A stretch of DNA of 64,000 bases from Zobellella endophytica (GTDB lineage: Bacteria > Pseudomonadota > Gammaproteobacteria > Enterobacterales > Aeromonadaceae): assembly GCF_003012775.1 (NCBI RefSeq), contig NZ_PXYG01000001.1, positions 1 to 64,000 on the forward strand, read 5' to 3'. The translations under genes were made by a program, and so were the position numbers. Below are positions 1 to 11,519 of this stretch, one piece after another (position 1 is the stretch's first letter; every line of letters starts with the position of its first letter). The notes under the pieces were generated by a model. The model had not been told where the DNA came from. It searched no databases and worked only from the letters and a program-made list of their open reading frames with translations.

Positions 1-1
1 C

Positions 2-2602
2 ATCCGGGTCAACGATGACGGTCCGACCGCCGCGGACGACAGGGCCGGCCAGGCGAATGAAAACGAGCCGGTCACCATTGACGTGTTCGCCAACGACAGC
101 GCGGGGGCGGACGGCGTCGACCTGGCCGGCGGCGTGGCGCTGGTGGCGGGCAGCCTCACCGGCAGTGGCAGCCTGGTGTACCACCATGACGGCAGCTTCA
201 GCTATACCCCGGCGGCGGGCGAGGAGGGCGAGGTGCGCTTCCAGTACCGGCTCACCGACGGCGACGGGGACAGCACCACGGCCACCGTGACCCTCACCCT
301 GCAGGACGACTCGACGCCGACGGTCTCGGTGCTGCTGGCCGAGGGGGACGACGGCGTGGTGTGGGAGTCGGCGCTGCCGGCCGGCCGTGGCGGCGGCGAC
401 CTGACCGCGTCCGGCGCGCTGGAGATCGACACCGGCCACGACACCCTGGCGCTCATCGAGGTGCAGGACAAGGACGGTGCCTGGATCAGGATCGAGGCCG
501 ACGGCACCCTGGTGCAGGGGGACTACGGCACGCTGTCGGTCAACCGGGACGGCAGCTGGAGCTACACCCTCGACACCAATACCCTCGAGCATGATGACCC
601 GAACGCCATCGGCACCGACGACCAGGTGCAGGACCCGTTCCCGGTGCGGGTGACCGACGACGACGGCGACGTCTCGCCGGCGGCGACGCTGACCATCCGG
701 GTCAACGACGACGGCCCGACCGCCATTTCACCAGAGATGTCTTTCCTGTTGAATCAGGCCAACTCCTGTGTTTCTGGAGTAAGGCTGGATCTGGACAAGA
801 ATATAGACAACAACTTTGGGGCCGATCAGGGAGGAACTCTCAAGTTTACCGTGGCAAGCGGCACTGTCAGTCCCTTCACAACCAATGGGGCGCCGATTTA
901 TCTATACGTAAGCAACGATGGCAAGTCATTGCTCGGCTCTACCTTGAGTCACTCCTCTTATACCGAGGCATCCGGAGTAGCAAAAACAGCCCAACTGATA
1001 TTTATGATTGAGCTGGCTTTGGACGGCGATTTGGCAACGGCAGATGATACCTATAGTTTCGCGTTATTTCAGCAGATTGATGGCGGTGCCGGGGAGTTCT
1101 CGGTAAATGACTCCGGGTACTCGCCCAGTGGAGGAAACAGCCAATATGCTTATTACAACGACAGCTCATCCAATGATCTGGATGTGCTACTGACACCTGT
1201 TGATGGTGCTACCGTCAATACCAGCAATAACTCCTGGGGGGTGGCGGATGGCCAAAGTATCGGGTCAGGAGAAGCACTACGAGTGGATTATGTGCATAAC
1301 GTCAGCGGCAATCCGGCCTCCGGTGGGAGCAGTGGCGGAACCATTTACGATTATGATGAACACTATGTTGTTAATGGGGCCAGTGCCTTATTTACGGCAA
1401 TTAACGGTAGTTCCGCCATCCGCATCAAGGCATTTGATGATCCAGACAGCAATACCGTCGTTGGGGACGGGACGCCGGATAAAATCACCCATGTGTTGAT
1501 TGCCTTTGATAGTGATCGGGCTACCTTCAATGTTGCCAGCCTTCCCTCTGTTATCGAGGTGGGAGGACGTGTATTTACTATTACAGTAGATGGCAATGAA
1601 GTGATCGTGGGTAATGTGGCCACAGGTACTGAAATTGGTGTATCCACGCTGAATGGTCTCAATAGTGTCGAGTATTATTATGAGTCTGGCGATACCTTCA
1701 AGGTCGGCAGCTTTGGCGCTTTGGCGTTTACCCCCGGTGATGCCATCCGGCTGGATTTTGATCTGGCACTGGTTGACGGTGATGGAGACGCGGTGGAAAT
1801 GGCCAATGCCATCAAGGTCCAGCTAAGCCCGGATACCCATGTTCTTCAGGAAGCGGGCGATGATGGTGCGGTTTTGGGGGTGGCTACCGGCACAGAAGGT
1901 ACGCTACTGGGAGGCGCGGGAGACGATATCCTGGATGGGAATAGCGGCAACGATATCCTGTTTGGTGCCGATGGTGACGATATGCTCAATGGCGGGGCTG
2001 GTAACGATATCCAGTATGGTGGCACCGGTAACGACGAGCTGAACGGTGGTCTGGGTAACGACATGCTGGATGGCGGCTCCGGCGGCGATATCCTGACCGG
2101 TGGTGCCGGTAACGACGAGCTGAACGGTGGTCTGGGTAACGACATGCTGGATGGCGGCTCCGGCGGCGATATCCTGACCGGTGGTGCCGGTAACGACGAG
2201 CTGAATGGTGGTCTGGGTAACGACATGCTGGACGGCGGCTCCGGCGACGATATCCTGACCGGTGGTGCCGGTATCGATACCTTTACCTGGGAGCCGGGTG
2301 CTGACGGCACCCCGTTGTCGCCGGAGGAAGATATCATTACCGACTTCGACAAAGGGGTCGACAGGCTGGATTTCAGCGACCTGCTGGTGGGTGAAGAATC
2401 CGGTGACATCGACGATTATATCAATGTGGCGATGGACGGAACCGACACCGTCTTTACCCTGTCACCCGCTGGCGATGGCAATGTCAGCCAGGAAGTCAGG
2501 CTGGAAAGTGTCGATCTGTTCAGTCTCTATCCGGGCGCGACCACCAACAGCGAGCTGTTGCAGCAGATGATGGACGACAATACCCTGATTGTTGATAAAT
2601 GA
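2..2602 (+). CDS. RTX adhesin/toxin-like protein, C-terminal part (5' end outside window)
   Basis: The frame is open to the left edge, so this is the last 866 residues of a larger protein; the GTG at 83 is internal. The N-terminal third carries repeated adhesin-type modules ending in the motif VNDDGPTA, seen twice (about 4-45 and 693-730 nt). A DUF5801-like stretch of lower GC follows. Nonapeptide GGxGxD calcium-binding repeats run from about 1,905 to 2,275 nt, including three near-identical 81-bp units. The last ~110 residues (acidic, starting DTFTWEPG) look like the type I secretion C-terminal target domain of large RTX adhesins. By family, it would be exported by a LapB/LapC/TolC-type channel and fold in external calcium. 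No secretion genes lie in the window; they may lie upstream. Confidence 0.85.
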   Translation: MRVNDDGPTAADDRAGQANENEPVTIDVFANDSAGADGVDLAGGVALVAGSLTGSGSLVYHHDGSFSYTPAAGEEGEVRFQYRLTDGDGDSTTATVTLTLQDDSTPTVSVLLAEGDDGVVWESALPAGRGGGDLTASGALEIDTGHDTLALIEVQDKDGAWIRIEADGTLVQGDYGTLSVNRDGSWSYTLDTNTLEHDDPNAIGTDDQVQDPFPVRVTDDDGDVSPAATLTIRVNDDGPTAISPEMSFLLNQANSCVSGVRLDLDKNIDNNFGADQGGTLKFTVASGTVSPFTTNGAPIYLYVSNDGKSLLGSTLSHSSYTEASGVAKTAQLIFMIELALDGDLATADDTYSFALFQQIDGGAGEFSVNDSGYSPSGGNSQYAYYNDSSSNDLDVLLTPVDGATVNTSNNSWGVADGQSIGSGEALRVDYVHNVSGNPASGGSSGGTIYDYDEHYVVNGASALFTAINGSSAIRIKAFDDPDSNTVVGDGTPDKITHVLIAFDSDRATFNVASLPSVIEVGGRVFTITVDGNEVIVGNVATGTEIGVSTLNGLNSVEYYYESGDTFKVGSFGALAFTPGDAIRLDFDLALVDGDGDAVEMANAIKVQLSPDTHVLQEAGDDGAVLGVATGTEGTLLGGAGDDILDGNSGNDILFGADGDDMLNGGAGNDIQYGGTGNDELNGGLGNDMLDGGSGGDILTGGAGNDELNGGLGNDMLDGGSGGDILTGGAGNDELNGGLGNDMLDGGSGDDILTGGAGIDTFTWEPGADGTPLSPEEDIITDFDKGVDRLDFSDLLVGEESGDIDDYINVAMDGTDTVFTLSPAGDGNVSQEVRLESVDLFSLYPGATTNSELLQQMMDDNTLIVDK
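2030..2272 (+). repeat. Three tandem 81-bp units in the RTX domain
   Basis: The string AACGACGAGCTGAA recurs at 2030, 2111 and 2192, an exact 81-bp period (27 residues, three calcium-binding nonapeptides per unit). The copies differ at only a few positions, so they arose recently by duplication or are kept alike by recombination. They are in frame, so copy number can change without breaking the gene. Confidence 0.9.
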
Positions 2603-2660
2603 TTAAGTGATGCGAACCGGGCCACCTCAGGTGCCCGCTATTTAGTTGGAGAACAAACCC

Positions 2661-3158
2661 ATGGCCAAAGTCATCGCTGTCGAGCTGCAAGGGGTCAGCT
2701 ACCGCTGGAACGGTGAGCATATTGTCATCGCGGCCGGTGCGGACAGCTCCTGGATCATGGAAGGGGCCTCGCTGGAACAACTGGAGCTCGTCGATGAAGA
2801 AGGCGAAGTGGAAGGGCTGTTCTCCATCGATTTTGAACGCCAGCAGTGGCGCGGTTCCGGCCGTTTGAGCGACGGCGAGCTCACCCTGATCGGAGATGAT
2901 GGCAGCACCCTGGCTCCCGGGCCGGAGGAGCCGTTGCCGCTGCTGACGGAGACCCTGGAGCTGCCGGTTTTTTCCGACATCGGGTCAACTTCCGACGCAG
3001 ATCGCCAACTGGCAGATTCGGTGCTGGAGGATATCTTCGAACAGGAACCGCTGCCGCTGCCGGCGATGCAGGGCGGGGCACCGCCCCCGGCGTCGTTGGA
3101 CAGCGAGCTCATCAACGATGTGGTCAACTGGCTGGACGTATATTCCCATCATGGGTGA
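2661..3158 (+). CDS. Small acidic protein of unknown function downstream of RTX adhesin
   Basis: 165 residues, starting at the ATG at 2661 behind a GGAG ribosome site; an in-frame TTG at 2646 lacks one. The protein is strongly acidic, with no signal peptide or membrane segment. The first ~90 residues look beta-rich (VELQGVSYRW, IVIAAGADSSW) and the rest is a Pro/Glu/Asp-rich linker ending in a short predicted helix. It follows the adhesin by 58 nt with no terminator seen between them, so co-transcription is likely. I do not recognise the family. A role linked to the adhesin (chaperone, second secreted substrate) is only a guess from position. Confidence 0.65.
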   Translation: MAKVIAVELQGVSYRWNGEHIVIAAGADSSWIMEGASLEQLELVDEEGEVEGLFSIDFERQQWRGSGRLSDGELTLIGDDGSTLAPGPEEPLPLLTETLELPVFSDIGSTSDADRQLADSVLEDIFEQEPLPLPAMQGGAPPPASLDSELINDVVNWLDVYSHHG

Positions 3159-3212
3159 ACCTACAGGAACCTTTCGGGTCTTATCTCGCAACCACACTCA
3201 CGGGAACATATC

Positions 3213-3914
3213 ATGCGTTCATTCAAAGCGACTCTTCTGCCCCTGGCACTGTTGTTTAGTACTTCTGCACTGGCGATTACCGTACCGGAAGGCCCGCACC
3301 TGATCACTCAGGGCGAAGCCCAGATCAAGGTGGCGCCGGACATGGCCACCCTGTCCCTGGCGGTCACGGCGCTCAAGGACGACAGCCGGGCGGCCAAAGA
3401 GGAGGTGGATACCAAGGTCGCGGCCCTGTTCAGTGGCCTGAGCAGCCTGGGTATCAAGAAAGAGGATATCGACAGCGGCAACCTGGTCACCCGGCCCGAT
3501 TACAGCTACCCGCGCGAAGGCAAGCCGGAACTGAACGGCTATCTGGCAGAGCGCACCATTACGGTGCGCCTGTACCAGCTCGACAACCTGAGCCAGGTGC
3601 TCGACAAGGCGCTGGATCAGGGCATACAGAATGTGCAGCATATCGCCTATGGTGCGCGGGAGGCGGAGTCGTACCAGCAACAGGCCAGGGCGGCCGCCAT
3701 CGCCCATGCCAAGGCGCTGGCCGCGGAACTGGCCGAGGGCTTTGAGCGCCCGCTGGGGGACATCTACGCCATCGAATACCAGAGCCAGCCCCCCGCCTTG
3801 CCGCGCCATTACGGCATGGCCAAAATGGCCGCGATGGAATCTGCCGATGCGGGTTATCAGCAGAATGAAATCGAATTCAGGGATCGTATCCAGGTGGTGT
3901 TCGCCCTGAAATAA
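3213..3914 (+). CDS. yggE: SIMPL-domain periplasmic protein (YggE/DUF541 family)
   Basis: 233 residues with a clear signal peptide (basic MRSFK, hydrophobic core, cleavage after STSALA), so periplasmic. The rest matches the SIMPL/DUF541 fold: GEAQIKVAPDMATLSLAV near the mature N-terminus, the central NGYLAERTITVRL strand, and a C-terminal EIEFRDRIQVVFAL strand. E. coli YggE (about 246 aa) lowers oxidative stress by an unknown mechanism, and its gene lies in the general serA region there too. It sits 149 nt upstream of serA, with a hairpin between, and probably forms its own unit. Confidence 0.85.
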   Translation: MRSFKATLLPLALLFSTSALAITVPEGPHLITQGEAQIKVAPDMATLSLAVTALKDDSRAAKEEVDTKVAALFSGLSSLGIKKEDIDSGNLVTRPDYSYPREGKPELNGYLAERTITVRLYQLDNLSQVLDKALDQGIQNVQHIAYGAREAESYQQQARAAAIAHAKALAAELAEGFERPLGDIYAIEYQSQPPALPRHYGMAKMAAMESADAGYQQNEIEFRDRIQVVFALK

Positions 3915-3929
3915 CCGCCCTTAATCCAG

Positions 3930-3948
3930 CCTGCCCGGTCCGGGCAGG
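3930..3948 (+). terminator. Hairpin after yggE
   Basis: Perfect inverted repeat CCTGCCCGG-T-CCGGGCAGG followed by TTTAAAAAAAAA. The stem is strong but the downstream U-run is only three long, so termination may be partial or need a factor. The AT-rich stretch that follows (3950-4050) is probably the serA promoter region. Confidence 0.5.
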
Positions 3949-4063
3949 TTTAAAAAAAAATTTATAACTTAAAAAAACGTGACTTTAATTACAGAAATTC
4001 CCTAAAGCCGATGTTTTTGATACTTTATGGCCCTATAACGCAGTTGTCATAAAGGACCAGGTA

Positions 4064-5293
4064 ATGGCTAACTATTCTTTAGATAAAGAAAAAATCAAAA
4101 TTTTATTATTGGAAGGTGTGCACCCGGGCACAGTTGAATCTTTCAAAAATGCTGGTTACAGCAATATCGACTATCTGAAGACCTCGCTGGCAGAAGATGA
4201 ACTTAAAGAGCGCATCAAAGACGTTCATTTCGTCGGTATCCGCTCCCGCACCCAACTGACCGAAGCGGTGCTGGATGTAGCGGACAAGCTGGTGGCCATT
4301 GGCTGTTTCTGCATCGGCACCAACCAGGTTGACCTGGCCGCCGCCGAAATTCGCGGTGTTCCCGTATTCAATGCTCCCTTCTCCAATACCCGCAGTGTGG
4401 CCGAGCTGGTGCTGGGCGAACTGTTGCTGCTGCTGCGTGGTATTCCCGAGCGCAATGCCCTGGCACACCGCGGTATCTGGCAAAAGACCGCTACCCAGTC
4501 GTTTGAAGCCCGGGGCAAGAAACTGGGGATCATCGGTTACGGCCATATCGGTACCCAACTGGGTATTATTGCCGAAGGCATCGGCATGCAGGTGTTCTAC
4601 TACGACATCGAGAACAAGCTGTCGCTGGGCAATGCCACCCAGGTTGCCAGCCTGGAAGAGTTGCTCAACATGTCCGACGTGGTGTCGTTGCATGTACCGG
4701 AAACGGCCCAGACCAAGAACCTCTTCGGCGCCGAAGAGCTGGCGATGATGAAGCCGGGCGCCATTCTGATCAACGCCTCCCGCGGCACCGTGGTGGACAT
4801 CGACGCCCTGGCTGCCGCCCTGGCAAGCAAGCATGTCGGCGGTGCCGCCATCGACGTGTTCCCGGTGGAGCCCAAGTCCAATGACGAAGAGTTTGTGACC
4901 CCGTTGCGTGAGTTCGACAACGTCATTCTCACTCCCCATATCGGTGGCTCCACCCAGGAAGCCCAGGAAAACATCGGTTACGAAGTGGCCGGCAAGCTGG
5001 TCAAGTATTCCGACAACGGCTCCACCCTGTCCGCGGTCAACTTCCCCGAGGTGTCGCTGCCCAGCCACGCCGGCACCAGCCGTCTGCTGCATGTCCACCA
5101 CAACAAGCCGGGTATCCTGAGCCAGATAGCCCAGGCCTTTGCCGCCGACGATATCAATATCGCGGCGCAGTACCTGCAAACTACGCCCAGAATCGGTTAC
5201 GTGGTGATCGACGTGGAAACCGCCCAGAGTGAGCAGGCCCTGGCCAAGCTCAAGGCCATCAACGGCACCATCCGCGCCCGGATCCTGCACTAA
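4064..5293 (+). CDS. serA: D-3-phosphoglycerate dehydrogenase
   Basis: Catalyses the first committed step of serine synthesis, oxidising 3-phosphoglycerate with NAD+ in the cytosol. 409 residues, as in E. coli (410). The Rossmann motif GYGHIG is at 158-163. The catalytic trio of 2-hydroxyacid dehydrogenases is in place: Arg240 (INASRGTVVD), Glu269 (DVFPVEP) and His292 (LTPHIGGST). Residues ~335-409 form the ACT domain (HHNKPGILSQIAQAF) that binds serine for feedback inhibition. Start ATG follows AAAGGACCAGGTA. It stands alone between an AT-rich leader and its own terminator. Confidence 0.97.
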   Translation: MANYSLDKEKIKILLLEGVHPGTVESFKNAGYSNIDYLKTSLAEDELKERIKDVHFVGIRSRTQLTEAVLDVADKLVAIGCFCIGTNQVDLAAAEIRGVPVFNAPFSNTRSVAELVLGELLLLLRGIPERNALAHRGIWQKTATQSFEARGKKLGIIGYGHIGTQLGIIAEGIGMQVFYYDIENKLSLGNATQVASLEELLNMSDVVSLHVPETAQTKNLFGAEELAMMKPGAILINASRGTVVDIDALAAALASKHVGGAAIDVFPVEPKSNDEEFVTPLREFDNVILTPHIGGSTQEAQENIGYEVAGKLVKYSDNGSTLSAVNFPEVSLPSHAGTSRLLHVHHNKPGILSQIAQAFAADDINIAAQYLQTTPRIGYVVIDVETAQSEQALAKLKAINGTIRARILH

Positions 5294-5304
5294 GCAGCAA
5301 AAAG

Positions 5305-5322
5305 AAGGGGCGAAAGCCCCTT
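5305..5322 (+). terminator. serA terminator
   Basis: AAGGGGC-GAAA-GCCCCTT with a stable GAAA tetraloop, starting 12 nt after the serA stop and followed by TTCAGCTT. A-rich sequence precedes the stem. Confidence 0.75.
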
Positions 5323-5392
5323 TCAGCTTGATGTCAAAGTTCATTACCTGCTTTTTTCCTGATATTCCCTTTGTTTCAGCTATTTAACCATA

Positions 5393-5447
5393 GTCATCTC
5401 CGCGAAGGCGGAGATCCGTGAAACATTGCACTGGACTCCCGCGTGAC
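5393..5447 (-). repeat. Double-palindrome repeat, partly deleted copy
   Basis: On the minus strand it reads GTCACGCGGGAGTCCAGTGC, then a TTTCACGGA link, then the palindrome CTCCGCCTTCGCGGAG. It matches the 68-bp copies at 39265 and 47689, but one palindrome has lost about 13 bp. It opens a 440-bp stretch between serA and the M14 gene in which I see no gene. Confidence 0.8.
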
Positions 5448-5607
5448 TACAGAGAACGACGAAGCTTTGTCAGCGGTCTGAAGGAGCGAACCCCCCTTTT
5501 TTCTTAGAGCCTGTTTACGATCTTCGCGAGTCTTGTCTGTTGCCTCTTTCAAGCCCCGACACCGTCTGGTGGTAGCGGCAGCAGGCGACACTGGTGCTCA
5601 TGGGGAG

Positions 5608-5707
5608 GGCAAAGTGTGCTGCTCTGCCGACCTTCTGTTTCAGGGATGAAACAGAGAGCGTACAGGGAGGTATTCATAGCGTACCGGCGGAGCAGTGCGC
5701 TTTGGCC
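5608..5707. repeat. Large folded repeat element, copy 1
   Basis: Outer arms GGCAAAGTGTGCTGCTCTGC (from 5608) and CGGCGGAGCAGTGCGCTTTG (ending near 5704) pair almost fully if G-T pairs are allowed. Inside are a hairpin CTGTTTC-AGGGAT-GAAACAG and a second arm TACAGGGAGGTATTCATAGC. The same plan recurs at 55188 and 63751. It ends 27 nt from the stop of the convergent M14 gene. Confidence 0.75.
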
Positions 5708-5733
5708 GAATACACCAGATCTCAAACAGGTCC

Positions 5734-6753
5734 TTATAACGTTTCCGGATGAATATCCAGTTCGTCCACAAATCGTTCCACGCTCAGCTCCGCCTGTTTC
5801 ACCTCGTCGAAGGTGGCTATGTGACAGACCGCGTCGCCCTCGTTGACCAGCGGCATGGTCAGGCAGCCGATCACGATGCCGTTCTTGGGCGCAATCACCT
5901 CGCAGGGCTCCATCCCCAGGGGGGCGGTGATGGTGCCCAGGCATTCCCCCTTGCGGACCCGGTCGCCCAGCCTGGCCCTGAGGTGCAGCAAGCCGTCCTG
6001 CTCGGCCCGGATCCAGGTGCTGGACTTGGCGATCATCGGTGTGACCCTGGGCTTGCCGGATGCGGCCTTGAGCATCCCGAGGGTACGCATGACATTGATG
6101 ATGCCGCGCACCCCCGCCTTGATGGCCAGGGGATCGAAGCGCAGCGCTTCACCGGCTTCGTACAGGATCACCGGTACGCCGCTGGTTTCGGCCACCGCCC
6201 GCAGCGAGCCGTCCCGAATACTCGCATCCAGAATAATGGGCGCCCCGAAACTCTCCGCCATCTGCCGGGTAACGGTGCAATCGAGCTTGGCCCGGATCTG
6301 CGGCAGGTTGGCGCGGTGGATGGCGCCGGTATGCAGATCGACGATATGACTGCACTTGCTGACGATTTCGTCCACGAAAAAGTGGGCGACCCGCGAGCCG
6401 AGCGAGCCTTTTTCCGAGCCGGGGAAGCAGCGGTTCAGATCGCGCCGGTCCGGCAGGTAGCGGGACTTGTGGATAAAACCAAACACATTGACCACCGGCA
6501 CCGCCACCAGGGTGCCCTTCAGTCGGGCCGGACTGATCTTGCCCAGGACCTGGTTGACGATTTCGATGCCGTTGAGTTCGTCGCCGTGAATGGCGGCACA
6601 GATCAGCAGCACCGGGCCGGGTTGCTTTCCGTGCACCACCTCCAGCGGCACCGTCAGCGGTGACTGGGTATACAGCTGGGCCAGGGCCAGCTGCAGCACC
6701 TGCCGGCTGCCGGGCGCAACCTGGGTGCCGGCGATGGCAAAGGGGGCCGTCAT
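5734..6753 (-). CDS. M14-family (succinylglutamate desuccinylase/aspartoacylase-like) zinc hydrolase
   Basis: 339 residues. Zinc ligands of the AstE/AspA branch of M14 are visible: His56 and Glu59 in AAIHGDELNG, and His141 in VDLHTG. RDLNRCFPG near 104-112 is the usual substrate-site loop. The last ~90 residues form a barrel-like domain with PKNGIVIG, as in other family members. It overlaps rimK by one base (TGATG), so translation is coupled. It could act on the same side chains that RimK extends with glutamate, for example by trimming; that is inference. It is not E. coli-type AstE, because no arginine-succinyltransferase genes are near. Confidence 0.8.
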   Translation of the reverse strand: MTAPFAIAGTQVAPGSRQVLQLALAQLYTQSPLTVPLEVVHGKQPGPVLLICAAIHGDELNGIEIVNQVLGKISPARLKGTLVAVPVVNVFGFIHKSRYLPDRRDLNRCFPGSEKGSLGSRVAHFFVDEIVSKCSHIVDLHTGAIHRANLPQIRAKLDCTVTRQMAESFGAPIILDASIRDGSLRAVAETSGVPVILYEAGEALRFDPLAIKAGVRGIINVMRTLGMLKAASGKPRVTPMIAKSSTWIRAEQDGLLHLRARLGDRVRKGECLGTITAPLGMEPCEVIAPKNGIVIGCLTMPLVNEGDAVCHIATFDEVKQAELSVERFVDELDIHPETL

Positions 6754-7655
6754 CAGCCGCGCTCCCGGGTCTTGCGCTTCTTGCCGGCGTGCTTTTCGAT
6801 GTACTGGATCATCAGATCCGCCACGTCCTGGCCGGTGGCCAGCTCGATGCCTTCCAGTCCTGGGGAGGAATTGACCTCCATCACCAACGGGCCTCGTTTG
6901 GAGCGTAATAGATCGACCCCGGCCACGCTCAGGCCCATGGCCCTGGCCGAGGCGATGGCGGTCTTTCGCTCCTCGGGGCTGATGCGGATCAACTGGGCCT
7001 CGCCGCCCCGGTGCAGGTTGGAGCGAAACTCGCCTTCTCTGGCCTGGCGTTTCATGGCGGCGATGACCTTGTCACCCAGCACGAAACAGCGGATATCGGC
7101 GCCGTTGGCCTCCTCGATAAACTCCTGCACCATGATGTTGGCCTTGAGCCCCATAAAGGCCTCCAGCACGCTTTCCGCCGCTTTGCGGGTTTCCGCCAGC
7201 ACCACCCCGATGCCCTGGGTGCCTTCCAGCAGCTTGATCACCAGGGGCGCCCCGCCCACCATGTCGATCAGATCCGGCACGTCGTCGGGCTTGCAGGCGA
7301 AGCCGGTGATCGGCATGCCGACCCCCTGGCCGGACAGGATCTGCAGCGAGCGCAGCTTGTCCCGGGAGCGGCTGATGGCGGCGGAATGGTTCAGCGAGTA
7401 ACAGCCCATCATCTCGAACTGGCGCAGTACCGCCGTGCCGTAAAAGGTGACGGTGGCGCCGATACGCGGGATCACTGCGTCGAACCGGTCCAGCTCCCGG
7501 CCCTGGTAGTGAATAGAGGGCTTGCTGTCGTTGATATTCATGTAGCACTTGAGCGCATCGATAATGGTGACCTCGTGGCCTCGGGCCTCGGCCGCCGCCA
7601 GCAGGCGACGGGTGGAGTACAGGGAGGCGTTGCGCGAAAGAATGGCGATTTTCAT
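6753..7655 (-). CDS. rimK: RimK-type ATP-grasp glutamate ligase
   Basis: 300 residues, like E. coli RimK. The family ligates glutamates to the C-terminus of ribosomal protein S6. ATP-grasp features: [19 protein letters not shown] (~134-152), [20 protein letters not shown] (~173-192), and the C-terminal metal site [17 protein letters not shown]. The N-terminal pre-ATP-grasp domain holds YYS-type residues and FDAVIPRIG. First gene of a two-gene unit with the M14 hydrolase, divergent from acnA across ~300 bp. The start codon has no strong ribosome site. Confidence 0.9.
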   Translation of the reverse strand: MKIAILSRNASLYSTRRLLAAAEARGHEVTIIDALKCYMNINDSKPSIHYQGRELDRFDAVIPRIGATVTFYGTAVLRQFEMMGCYSLNHSAAISRSRDKLRSLQILSGQGVGMPITGFACKPDDVPDLIDMVGGAPLVIKLLEGTQGIGVVLAETRKAAESVLEAFMGLKANIMVQEFIEEANGADIRCFVLGDKVIAAMKRQAREGEFRSNLHRGGEAQLIRISPEERKTAIASARAMGLSVAGVDLLRSKRGPLVMEVNSSPGLEGIELATGQDVADLMIQYIEKHAGKKRKTRERG

Positions 7656-7742
7656 GGGGTTGGCATGGCTCTCTATTCCGTGGATCCCCGAGGGGGAAAT
7701 TCAGGCTCCCTATCTACGCTATCTGAATGATTTGTGCCAACA

Positions 7743-7791
7743 AGAAAAAACGGGGCTGAACCGAAAAAAATTCATTTTTGTCATTGCCCCG
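7743..7791 (-). terminator. Intrinsic-terminator-like hairpin in the rimK leader
   Basis: On the minus strand CGGGGC ... AAAAAT-GA-ATTTTT ... GCCCCG is followed at once by TTTTTTCTTG. It lies 88 nt upstream of the rimK start, so it would stop transcripts before rimK (attenuator) or end a short RNA made from the acnA-rimK gap. Apart from this and GCCGGGTT direct repeats (7820-7860), I see nothing else in the 304-bp gap. Confidence 0.5.
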
Positions 7792-7959
7792 AGGAGCTCA
7801 TTCGGTGCCTGACAGGGATACGCCGGGTTGCCGGGTTGCCGGGCGATTTGCCGGCGGCGGCTTTATTTGTGTGGTGTTCTGTGCCTAAATAGTTGATCGA
7901 TATGCCCAGGCGGCATGCCATCGTTGCCGCCCGCCATTGCGATCATGAAAGGAGGAATT

Positions 7960-10677
<2,718 letters not shown>

Positions 10678-10741
10678 AGCCGGAAGCTTGAGGCTGGAAG
10701 CAGACCGAGTGGTGGGTAAACTTGGCTTCCAGCTTCCGGCT
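10678..10741. terminator. Inverted repeat between convergent acnA and modE
   Basis: AGCCGGAAGCTT (10678-10689) and AGCTTCCGGCT (10731-10741) are complementary, as are GCTGGAAG and CTTCCAGC inside. The arms fill the gap between the two stop codons, so it may act on both strands. No long T-run follows. Confidence 0.4.
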
Positions 10742-10745
10742 ATCG

Positions 10746-11519
10746 TCACCCCAGGGTGGCGAGGATCACCTGGTCGGGGGCGAAGCAGGCGAAGGCGCGG
10801 CTGCCCGGGGCGGGCAGGGGGTCCTGTGCCGGGCGCAGGGCGTGGATATCATGGCCCTGATCCAGCCGCAGGGTGATTTCGTTGAACTGCTCGCCGCTGG
10901 CCACCTCGGTGATGGTGCCGGCCAGGCGGTTGCGGGCGTCGTCGGCCGGCGCCGTTTCAACGGCGACCCAGGGCGCCTTGACCAGCGCCAGTACCTCCTT
11001 GCCCGGCGTCAATCCCAACCGGTGGCAGCTGCGCGTGGTGATGTCCGCGTAGAGCAGGGCGCCGCCGTCCAGCCGCAGCCGTACCTTGCGGCTGAGATCG
11101 CTCGGATCCAGCCCTTCCACCCGGGCGAAGAACTGATTGCGGGCGCTGGTCTGCAGGCCGAAGCGCGCCACCACCGCCAGCAGGCTGTCGAGGGAGGCGG
11201 CCTCGTCCTGCAGGGCGTCCACCGCCATCCGCTCTATCTGCGCCAGCAGATGGTAGATCTTGAGCAGCCGCCCGCCATAGGGGGTGAGGCGGGCGCCGCC
11301 GCCGCCCTTGCCGCCGGCCTCGCTCTCCACCACCGGCTGCCCGGCCAGCTCGTTCATCTCGCGCACCGCGTCCCAGGCCGACTTGTAGCTGATGCCGGCA
11401 GCCCGGGCGCCCTGGCTGATGGAGCCCTGTTGCTGGATTTGCTCCAGCAGGCGGATGCGCTTGGGGTTGACGAACAGGCGACCCTCACGGTGCAGGCTCA
11501 GTAACAGTTCCAGATCCAT
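10746..11519 (-). CDS. modE: Molybdate-responsive transcriptional regulator ModE
   Basis: 257 residues (E. coli 262), started at the ATG at 11519 behind GAGGA; the frame continues upstream without a better site. The N-terminal winged helix has the ModE signature QGARAAGISYKSAWDAVREMN and GGKGGGGARLT. The C-terminal half holds two TOBE/Mop molybdate-binding modules (SARNQFFARVEGL and NRLAGTITEVASG). With molybdate bound it represses modABC; a matching operator lies between the divergent genes. All expected domains are complete. Confidence 0.95.
   Translation of the reverse strand: MDLELLLSLHREGRLFVNPKRIRLLEQIQQQGSISQGARAAGISYKSAWDAVREMNELAGQPVVESEAGGKGGGGARLTPYGGRLLKIYHLLAQIERMAVDALQDEAASLDSLLAVVARFGLQTSARNQFFARVEGLDPSDLSRKVRLRLDGGALLYADITTRSCHRLGLTPGKEVLALVKAPWVAVETAPADDARNRLAGTITEVASGEQFNEITLRLDQGHDIHALRPAQDPLPAPGSRAFACFAPDQVILATLG

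Noticed and set aside
5500-5600. Possible insertion-sequence end (GAGCCTGTTTACGATC) between serA and the M14 gene
   Set aside because: No matching inverted partner, target duplication or transposase remnant was found.
5734-6753. Calling the M14 protein AstE (succinylglutamate desuccinylase)
   Set aside because: No other ast genes are near and the gene is coupled to rimK, so the specific enzyme name is not supported.
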